Shown in pieces: positions 33,639-40,750 of a DNA stretch of 40,750 nt (position 1 is its first letter; every line of letters begins with the position of its first letter). The notes beneath the pieces were generated by a model. That model was not told where the DNA came from. It saw only the letters and a program-made list of their open reading frames with translations, and did no database searches. The stretch is from Bacteroidota bacterium (lineage in GTDB: Bacteria; Bacteroidota; Bacteroidia; Cytophagales; Cyclobacteriaceae): NCBI GenBank assembly GCA_003973485.1, contig QNXU01000269.1:1-40750 (forward strand). The letters run 5' to 3'. Made by a program: the position numbers and the translations under genes.

Positions 33639-33648
33639 AATTTCGAGT

Positions 33649-34110
33649 ATGAAGAATTTTCGCCTACCAAGAAAAACCAAAAAAGCACTAAAAGGAAACT
33701 TATGGTTGTATCCTGCAGATGAAAAAGGGAATTCATTAATGGCTCATCCTACAAAATACCAAAAAGACTATTCAGCATTGAAGAAAGGTATAGTGAGGAA
33801 TTTAATTGACCCTAAAAAAAGCCGAGCTAGAAGAAAAGCATTTAGAGAGAGATTAGATAAAGAAAATTATATTAGTGACGAAGAGCTGAAACGTTATGTG
33901 GATGATATCATTCGAGAAGATCTTAGAAATTCTTCCTACAATACATTGATTAAGGCTAAAAATCATCCTAAGGCTGTAAAAGCATATTTTAATTTTGTTA
34001 ATGCCTACCAAATATTTTCTGGTGGTGAAGATTCTTATGGCAATATATGTTGTATGGCAATTGATAGTGCAAGGGCTTTATTGAAAGAACCCAAAAAGAG
34101 AAAGAAGTAA
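33649..34110 (+). CDS. Hypothetical protein, basic
   Basis: MKNFRLPRKTKKALKGNLWLYPADEKGNSLMAHPTKYQKDYSALKKGI...; internal ATG preferred over tracked 33604. Confidence 0.7.
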   Translation: MKNFRLPRKTKKALKGNLWLYPADEKGNSLMAHPTKYQKDYSALKKGIVRNLIDPKKSRARRKAFRERLDKENYISDEELKRYVDDIIREDLRNSSYNTLIKAKNHPKAVKAYFNFVNAYQIFSGGEDSYGNICCMAIDSARALLKEPKKRKK

Positions 34111-34184
34111 TCGGCCTTGAATTAATTTGAGTGCAAGAGATAGATTTTTTAATCTAGTTAGAGATATTCAAAATATAAATCCTC

Positions 34185-34598
34185 ATGATCTTACCCGAAC
34201 ATAAAATAAAAGAAATTGTAGATTGGTTAGGGACTGGAATGCTGGTGTTCTACCATAAAGAAACCGGTGATGTTCTATATCACCCTGATCCAGATAATCC
34301 ATACTTTGAACCCGAACTTTGGCAAGACCAAATAGACGAAATTGAAAAGGATCGGGATAAATATCTAAAATTCGAATCTATGGATTCTCGCCAATCTTTT
34401 AAAGTAATGGAGCATTTTGCTGATTCATTATCGGATTTGAAATTTAAAGGAATGCTTTATGACCGACTTTCAAGAAAAAAGCCGTTTCAAAATTTCAAAA
34501 TGCTGGTTGAGAGTTCAGATTATCGACAGGATTGGTTTGATTTCAGGGATAATGCTAGTATTGAATGGATGAAAGAGCAACTTGAAGGTTATGAATAA
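34185..34598 (+). CDS. UPF0158-like hypothetical protein
   Basis: KIKEIVDWLGTGMLVFYHKETGDVL...MDSRQSFKVMEHFADSL...FKMLVESSDYRQDWFDF. Confidence 0.65.
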   Translation: MILPEHKIKEIVDWLGTGMLVFYHKETGDVLYHPDPDNPYFEPELWQDQIDEIEKDRDKYLKFESMDSRQSFKVMEHFADSLSDLKFKGMLYDRLSRKKPFQNFKMLVESSDYRQDWFDFRDNASIEWMKEQLEGYE

Positions 34599-34666
34599 TG
34601 TTTTCTCAAAGAGAATTTTTTTGACGGAGGTTGATTATTTATTTTTGCACCTTAATTGTTTTATCT

Positions 34667-35974
34667 ATGTACTATACTTTCCATTATTCAAAGCCATTAT
34701 TTTTATCTATTGTTCTATGTTTATGTTGTACTTTGATTTTTGATTCTTCTGCTCAAAAATCTGATTATAAGGAATTTAAGTTTGTTTATGATGTTAAAAT
34801 TAACGGCCTTAAAGAAGCAGGAGTTGAATCTCAATTGCTTCAGATAAAGAAAGCTCAAGAAAACATTAATGATTCCATTTTAGAAGAAATCAGCTATTGG
34901 AATAATGCTTATCCTTCCTACAGATGGCATCAAATTTTGATGGAAATAGGTGATGATTTTCAAGGACATAAAAATGGAGGACGGGTGGCTATTATTCATT
35001 TAGCTATTTATGATGCTTTGGTGGAAGTTTGGAAGCAAAAGCAAAAAATAGAACAAAAAGCCCCTTACGAAATTGACTCACAATTAGTCTCTTATGGTAA
35101 GAAATTTGAATACTCCTCTTTTATTTGCGAATGGAGTGCTGCGGCTGGGGCTGCCCATCAAATCATTATTTATTACTTCCCTGAAAGTAAATTAAAAGCA
35201 GATTCTCTGTTATTTCAGTTTAAAGAAGCTCGACTCAAAACAGGACTTCAATTTCCATCAGATATTGAATATGGACTAGAAATTGGTGAGGCTATTGCTG
35301 AAAAATATATTGAATATGCTCAAACAGATGGAACAAAAAAGATATGGTCAGGCGAAGTCTCCAAAGGCAAAAATTTATGGTTGGGAACTCCCAGTAAATG
35401 GGATCCGATGAAGGCAAAATGGAAGCCTTTGACATTGGAAACCCAAGATCAGTTTAGACCACAACCACCACCCAATGATTGGGAGGAGGATATGGAAGAG
35501 CTGCGAGAATTTAATGAAAACCATAAAAGCAGTGATATTGCATGGAAATGGAAAAGCCAACCTATTTATGATAGATTAATTGAAAGAAAAATTTTAGAGT
35601 ATAAATTAAATTCTTTTGAATCGGCTTATGCTAATGCCCTTTTTCATACTGCTCGTTTTGACGCTACCATTGCAGCTTGGGATGGGAAATACCATTATTG
35701 GACTATCAGGCCTTTTCAATATGACCCAGAATTTAAGCCCATTTTAATTGACACCCCAAATTTTCCAGGTTATCCTGCTGGGCATACCACCGTTGCCGGA
35801 GCTTTGTCTGAGGTATTATCAAATTTATTTCCAAGAGACAGTGAAGAGTTCCGAAAACTAGCACTAGAATGCTCGGAATCACGATTTGAAGGGGGAGTTC
35901 ATTTCAGAACTGATAATGAGGTTGGTTTGGAAGTTGGTAAGAGAGTAGGAAAGTATGTGATGGAGAATTTTTAG
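34667..35974 (+). CDS. Vanadium-dependent haloperoxidase / PAP2-superfamily phosphatase-like secreted protein
   Basis: FPGYPAGHTTVAGALSEVLSNLFPRD and ESRFEGGVHFRTDNEVGLEVGKRVG motifs; TATTTTTG -7 box at 34640-34647 supports ATG 34667. Confidence 0.85.
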   Translation: MYYTFHYSKPLFLSIVLCLCCTLIFDSSAQKSDYKEFKFVYDVKINGLKEAGVESQLLQIKKAQENINDSILEEISYWNNAYPSYRWHQILMEIGDDFQGHKNGGRVAIIHLAIYDALVEVWKQKQKIEQKAPYEIDSQLVSYGKKFEYSSFICEWSAAAGAAHQIIIYYFPESKLKADSLLFQFKEARLKTGLQFPSDIEYGLEIGEAIAEKYIEYAQTDGTKKIWSGEVSKGKNLWLGTPSKWDPMKAKWKPLTLETQDQFRPQPPPNDWEEDMEELREFNENHKSSDIAWKWKSQPIYDRLIERKILEYKLNSFESAYANALFHTARFDATIAAWDGKYHYWTIRPFQYDPEFKPILIDTPNFPGYPAGHTTVAGALSEVLSNLFPRDSEEFRKLALECSESRFEGGVHFRTDNEVGLEVGKRVGKYVMENF

Positions 35975-36050
35975 AAATTAGAATAGCTAACATAATGACT
36001 GAACTTTATTTTAAAATTCTTTAAATTGAGAACTGAACAACCTTTTAACT

Positions 36051-36608
36051 ATGAAAGCAAAATCTGCTGAAAATTCAAGAACAACTATTACTGAATTGAT
36101 GATTCCATCTTATGCTAATTTTGGAGGCAAAATTCACGGAGGAATTTTACTTTCCTTGATGGATAAGGTGGCTTATGCTACGGCTACTAAGCACAGTGGT
36201 GCTTATTGTGTGACTGTATCAGTTGATAATGTAGATTTCCTGCAGCCAGTTGAGGTCGGAGAACTGGTTTCCATGATGGCTTCGGTAAATTATGTGGGCA
36301 ATTCCAGTATGATAATTGGCATAAAGGTAATAGCAGAGAATGTGAAAACAGGTTTAGTAAAGCATACCAATACCAGTTATTTCACCATGGTGGCTAAAAA
36401 TGATGACGGTAGTTTGATGACAGTGCCCTCCTTAATCTTGAACACAAAAGATGATGTAAGAAGATTTGCAGAAGCAGTTAAAAGAAAGCAATTAAGAAAA
36501 GGTTATCAAGAACAAATGGAGGCTGAAAAATCTGCTTTCACTTTTGAGAAACAGAAAGAGTTGATTGTTGATCAGCGGTGTGAAGTCCATATTGAAGAAA
36601 AAAAGTAA
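36051..36608 (+). CDS. Acyl-CoA thioesterase (hotdog fold)
   Basis: MIPSYANFGGKIHGGILLSLMDKVAYATATKHSGAYCVTVSVDNVDFLQPVEVGELV. Confidence 0.93.
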   Translation: MKAKSAENSRTTITELMIPSYANFGGKIHGGILLSLMDKVAYATATKHSGAYCVTVSVDNVDFLQPVEVGELVSMMASVNYVGNSSMIIGIKVIAENVKTGLVKHTNTSYFTMVAKNDDGSLMTVPSLILNTKDDVRRFAEAVKRKQLRKGYQEQMEAEKSAFTFEKQKELIVDQRCEVHIEEKK

Positions 36609-36638
36609 GCTTGTCCCCTATTAAAAAGCTTACTTTTT
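36601..36638. terminator. Bidirectional terminator between convergent genes
   Basis: AAAAGTAAGCTT-gtcccctattaaa-AAGCTTACTTTTT. Confidence 0.8.
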
Positions 36639-36648
36639 CAGATATGTA

Positions 36649-37059
36649 TTATGATTGTTTAGACTTCAACCATTCTTTTGCTTCATCTACAGTTTTGAAT
36701 GTTGCCATTTCCAAATGACCCCCAATATTCATATTTAATTCTTTTGCAGACATTTCTGAAAAAGTGTTTTGAGAGACTACATGCGCATAATACTTTAACC
36801 CTGCTTCAATAACTTTAGGAATCAATACTGATTCAATCCAATCCATTGCTTGAGTCCATGGACCAGTGGATTTACTATCGTCATTTAATAAATAAGGACA
36901 CTTCGTTTTTTTAACTAAATCAGCAAAGTCTAATCCCCAGCTTTTTATGGCGTCAACATTAGCATAACCTTCCCAATCGCAAAAAATCCAATTGTTTTCC
37001 TCTTGAAATTCTGTCTTGCAAATAACTCTGTCAAGGTTGTTTTTGGTATTAAATTTCAT
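36649..37059 (-). CDS. Hypothetical protein (STAS/SpoIIAA-like fold possible)
   Basis: 136-aa intact ORF; NWIFCDWEGYANVDAIKSWGLDFADLVKKTKCPYLLNDD. Confidence 0.65.
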   Translation of the reverse strand: MKFNTKNNLDRVICKTEFQEENNWIFCDWEGYANVDAIKSWGLDFADLVKKTKCPYLLNDDSKSTGPWTQAMDWIESVLIPKVIEAGLKYYAHVVSQNTFSEMSAKELNMNIGGHLEMATFKTVDEAKEWLKSKQS

Positions 37060-37205
37060 TTCAATAAAGTAGTTTTAAAGTTTAACATGTTTTTAATTTA
37101 ATATTAAAACAAATAAACTAAAATTATAAGAACCTTAAAGTTTATATTTGATGGGTTTAATACATGGGCGGTAATTTTTTTATAAGTATAGGAGGGTAGA
37201 GCGTT

Positions 37206-37592
37206 ATGAAAAAAATAATTTTAATAATATCGGTAATCGTTATAGGGTTGATGTTTTACTCACTAAATGAAACCGAAAATATTAATTCTTTAGAGGGAGA
37301 TTTTAAAGAGTTGGCTTTTAAAAGAAATGAAAATAATACGGGGCCAATCCAACGCGTTTACGCTTTCTCTATCGAAGATACTTTGTGGTCTGAAATGAAA
37401 AAACATGCCGATTTATTACCTCATACCAAATATGGATCTACTGAAGTTTATTACTTCTTAGAGGAGCAGATTTCAGAAGTTGAATTGAACCTTAGCTTAA
37501 AAGGTATAAATCAAGAAGCAAAATCAAAATGTATGGCTCAGGCTATAAAAGATGGCCAATCAAGATTGATATTTAAAAAGAACCCTTTTTAA
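37206..37592 (+). CDS. Hypothetical membrane-anchored/secreted protein
   Basis: N-terminal hydrophobic MKKIILIISVIVIGLMFYSL; 128 aa. Confidence 0.6.
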   Translation: MKKIILIISVIVIGLMFYSLNETENINSLEGDFKELAFKRNENNTGPIQRVYAFSIEDTLWSEMKKHADLLPHTKYGSTEVYYFLEEQISEVELNLSLKGINQEAKSKCMAQAIKDGQSRLIFKKNPF

Positions 37593-37598
37593 TCTGCT

Positions 37599-38462
37599 TT
37601 AATACTTTAACAAAACTTTCCAAGCTTCCATCACTTTGTTCTCTTCTAGTAATTGATGAGCAATTTTATGTAAATCATCTGCATTGTTTTTATCATATTT
37701 GACAGAAATCATTACGCTCTCTAATTCTGAAGCTACAGGTATTTTCTCAATATTGCCTAATTTCCCTAGGTCATTTCCTGATAGGATATCACTATTTTTT
37801 ATCTCTTCAGGCAAAGCATCAACTCCAATTCCAAGCTTTTGCAATGGTTTCTCTACTTCGAATAATGCATTCTTAGAACGGCTATACCAATTTCCGCCTA
37901 ATCTTCCTATAGGATCCAATTTAAAAGGGTCAATTTTTCCATTTTCATCTAATATCGCTTCATTCAGGTGAATATGAATTACTTCACAGATAATAAGATT
38001 GCCAGCTCCACCATCTTCTCCTGTTTCTATTATCTGCTTCACCTTGCATTCAAATGCCACAGGAGATTCCGCAACTCTTGGAGGCTTTACTTTCGTAGAT
38101 TTTGCCTCTGTAAATCCAGCTTTCACAAATTCGTTAACCCCTTTATCATATTCGGTAGAAGCCAATGACATTTGCTCAACCATTGGATAATTCGCAATAT
38201 TGATTACCACTTCCGCTACTTCTTTTACATTTTCATAAGAATGCTTAGTAGTGTTGTCTCTTCCTCTTCTGGCAGGTGAAAAAATTAAAGTCGGTGGATT
38301 CGATCCAAAAACATTAAAGAAGCTAAATGGACTTAAATTTACATTTCCTTCTTTGTCAATTGTACTGGCAAAAGCGATAGGTCTAGGAGCAATAGCTCCT
38401 AATAATATACCGTGCAATTCTGGGGTTTTGATGGATTTCGGATCAAATTCTTTGTAACTCAT
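37599..38462 (-). CDS. Flavin reductase family protein (FMN-binding split barrel)
   Basis: HGILLGAIAPRPIAFASTIDKEGNVNLSPFSFFNVFGSNPPTLIFSP. Confidence 0.93.
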   Translation of the reverse strand: MSYKEFDPKSIKTPELHGILLGAIAPRPIAFASTIDKEGNVNLSPFSFFNVFGSNPPTLIFSPARRGRDNTTKHSYENVKEVAEVVINIANYPMVEQMSLASTEYDKGVNEFVKAGFTEAKSTKVKPPRVAESPVAFECKVKQIIETGEDGGAGNLIICEVIHIHLNEAILDENGKIDPFKLDPIGRLGGNWYSRSKNALFEVEKPLQKLGIGVDALPEEIKNSDILSGNDLGKLGNIEKIPVASELESVMISVKYDKNNADDLHKIAHQLLEENKVMEAWKVLLKY

Positions 38463-38600
38463 GCTCGAATTTTGCTAAAGTTTTCTGAATATTCAAATGT
38501 TTTATGATTAGTCGTTCACTCAAATTCGATAAAGTAAGTTTAATTAAGCCTCACTTCTTCATTCTTCTCCTAAATAATATAAAAATAAGATATATTTCTA

Positions 38601-39125
38601 CCACAAAAGGAAAAGAATATAAAAAATAGCCAAAGGCTACTATCACATTAACCACTGAGTTAAACAGAGGTATAAACTAAGATCACAAAGATAATGTCAG
38701 GTAAAGCTAAATATTTCTGGGCAATGACTTTTAATTAGGGCTTGCTTAAAAAGTCTCAAGTGCCTCATATACAATCGGACTAAGTGAAGGAGTATTGGTA
38801 TACTTTGAGCTTTAGCCCGGGAAGTAGATGAGGTGCTTGAGGCTAGAGTACTAGAAAATCAAAAATTGATTTTCTAGTACAAACAATATTAGTTATTTCC
38901 TTAAAAAGACTTACACTAATTGAAAAACTATTATTCAATAATCACTACCAAAACAGGTATTAAGTTCAATTTTGTTAAATAATCTGTTTTTAAGCAAGCC
39001 CTAATTAAGCAATTTGGCATAGTAAGAATTGCTCAACAGCTTTAGCTGTTACTTTGTGGTCATTGTGAACAACTTAGAGAATCTCTGTGGTTAAAAGAAA
39101 AAAGCCTTAGACTTTCCTTTTGTGG
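38601..39125. repeat. Degenerate inverted repeat pair flanking the MITE-like element
   Basis: CCACAAAAGGAAA (38601-38613) vs TTTCCTTTTGTGG (39113-39125); TTAACCACTGAG vs CTCTGTGGTTAA. Confidence 0.55.
38731..39008. mobile_element. MITE-like non-autonomous element, ~278 bp
   Basis: TTAATTAGGGCTTGCTTAAAAA (38731-38752) / TTTTTAAGCAAGCCCTAATTAA (38987-39008), perfect 22-bp inverted termini; no ORF; internal hairpins. Confidence 0.75.
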
Positions 39126-39203
39126 TTAAGTTTTAGTAGTTAATTTTTCGCATTTCTGAACAGATTCCCTAAGGAGAAAGAAAATTGCTTAAGCTTAATG
39201 ATA

Positions 39204-40750
39204 TCAGTCATTCTCTTGCAGCCACATTTCTAAAACCAATAGTGCATAAATCATATAATCAGTATTTCTTTCCTGATATTTAGCTCCTTTCATCAACAAC
39301 ATGATTTCTGTATAATTCACATAGCTGTAAATTTTTGCTTGCGGATTAAAAAGTAAATCTTTCAACAATGCATTAAAATCATTTTTCAACCAATTTCCCA
39401 ATGGCGCTTCAAATGAAGTCTTGGGTGCTTGAGTTACGGATTTAGGGAGTTTATCTGCATAAATTGACTTCAATAAATGCTTTCTATTAAATCCTGAAAT
39501 TTTAAATGAATCAGGTAATTGGTTACTGAATTCAAATAATTGATGATCTAAAAATGGTGAACGCCCTTCTATGGAATAAGCCATGCTTGCCCTATCCATT
39601 TTTGCTAAAATACCTGAAAGAAGATTGAAATTTCTATCCCATTCCATTAATTGGTCAAGACTGGAAAGTTTGGAGTTAAAATGTTTATTTAAAAGATCTA
39701 AAGAGGAGGTTTTGATTTCATTTTGATTGCTCCAAAAGAATGACATATCAGTATCTTGAAACATGTCAGTGGTATATAATAAATATCTTTGGTTGGCTGG
39801 TAATGCCGAAATTCTGGATATCCTATTTAAAAAGCCCAGTTTTGATCGTCTTTTTCCTATTGGTAGTAGCGATTTTAAATATTTTGTAAAGGCAAGATAA
39901 TTGATGTTTTTGGCTGTGAAGTATCTTCTGTAACCTCCAAATAATTCATCACCTCCATCTCCATTGAGCATTACTTTAACATGTTGAGAAGAGGCTTCGG
40001 CTATAGCTAAGTTTGGTAAAGCACTACTGTCCGCCATGGGTTGACCAAAGGTATTGATTGATTTTTCGAGTAATGCCAGCGGACTTTTATCAATTTTTAT
40101 GATTTCATGTTTCAAACCAAACTGATTTGCAGTCTCTTTGGCGATTTTGCTTTCATTTTGTGTGGTTTGAAAAGGATATTCCACCGTAAATGCTTTTAGA
40201 TTTTGCTCATGCTTTGAAGCTTCATAAGCAATTACAGAGCTATCCCATCCACCCGATAGAAACAGACCTTTCTCAACATCTGCTCTTAATCTGATTTTAA
40301 CAGAATCTTCAATCTTAAGCTGTGTTTTTTTCTTTGCTTCATCAAAGGAGATTTCTTCTTTTGGTTGATACTGATGTTTCCAATAAGGGTAAATAGTTAA
40401 TTTTCCTTTTTGATATTTTAAGTAATGTGCAGGAGGGATGGCAAAAACATTATGATAGATGGTTTCAGGCTCTGGAATATTGGAGAAGCATAAATAATGG
40501 TATATAGCATTTTTATTAATTTCAACTTCAGCATTACTTAGCTCCATTAATTTTCTTAGACTCTTCAATTCAGAAGCGAAAAGTAGAATATCTTCATCTT
40601 GATAGTAGTATAAAGGCTTTTGCCCCATTCTGTCCCTTGCCAATAAAAAGCTATCCTCTTTCTCATCATAAAAAGCAAAGGCAAACATTCCTCTAAGAGT
40701 TTCTAAAGCTTTATGGATTCCTTTTCTTAAAATTAGTTGAAAAAGAATAT
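39204..40750 (-). CDS. asnB: Asparagine synthase (glutamine-hydrolyzing), N-terminus beyond window
   Basis: RGMFAFAFYDEKEDSFLLARDRMGQKPLYYY, LFLSGGWDSSVIAYEA, LNGDGGDELFGGYRRY, SIEGRSPFLDHQLFEF; frame open to the window end. Confidence 0.92.
   Translation of the reverse strand, partial: ILFQLILRKGIHKALETLRGMFAFAFYDEKEDSFLLARDRMGQKPLYYYQDEDILLFASELKSLRKLMELSNAEVEINKNAIYHYLCFSNIPEPETIYHNVFAIPPAHYLKYQKGKLTIYPYWKHQYQPKEEISFDEAKKKTQLKIEDSVKIRLRADVEKGLFLSGGWDSSVIAYEASKHEQNLKAFTVEYPFQTTQNESKIAKETANQFGLKHEIIKIDKSPLALLEKSINTFGQPMADSSALPNLAIAEASSQHVKVMLNGDGGDELFGGYRRYFTAKNINYLAFTKYLKSLLPIGKRRSKLGFLNRISRISALPANQRYLLYTTDMFQDTDMSFFWSNQNEIKTSSLDLLNKHFNSKLSSLDQLMEWDRNFNLLSGILAKMDRASMAYSIEGRSPFLDHQLFEFSNQLPDSFKISGFNRKHLLKSIYADKLPKSVTQAPKTSFEAPLGNWLKNDFNALLKDLLFNPQAKIYSYVNYTEIMLLMKGAKYQERNTDYMIYALLVLEMWLQEND

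Noticed and set aside
37684-38457. Plus-strand ORFs opposite the flavin reductase gene
   Set aside because: Antisense to a clear flavin reductase CDS.

Overview
The window is AT-rich Bacteroidota (probably Cytophagales-like) chromosome. Roughly 1-23 kb is the conserved rpoC-3'/DUF3467/str-S10-spc-alpha ribosomal supercluster: rpoC, rpsL, rpsG, fusA, rpsJ, rplC-D-W-B, rpsS, rplV, rpsC, rplP, rpmC, rpsQ, rplN-X-E, rpsN, rpsH, rplF-R, rpsE, rpmD, rplO, secY, infA, rpmJ (missing from the ORF track), rpsM-K-D, rpoA, rplQ. It is followed by carA, eno and a FtsB/DivIC-like gene. From 23-31 kb come an outer-membrane-like protein, an Ldh-family dehydrogenase, Ppx/GppA, a large WG-repeat-like lipoprotein and a PafA-type alkaline phosphatase. 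From 30.7-34.6 kb is an accessory patch: MntA/HepT and HigB/HigA toxin-antitoxin pairs separated by structured non-coding inverted-repeat elements with a cassette/attC-like look, a truncated MepB-like fragment and small hypotheticals. The rest holds a vanadium-haloperoxidase/PAP2-like protein, a thioesterase, a flavin reductase and a partial asparagine synthetase (minus strand, running off the end). The main items for follow-up are (1) a ~278-bp MITE-like element with perfect 22-bp terminal inverted repeats and an internal perfect 15-bp-stem palindrome (38731-39008), nested between degenerate inverted repeats; (2) the repeat/TA cassette-like patch at 30.7-33.7 kb; (3) an extended promoter motif (TAmCTTTGCAskCCT) shared by three ribosomal-protein promoters, one of which is embedded in a terminator. 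No database search was possible; all family calls are from sequence recognition.
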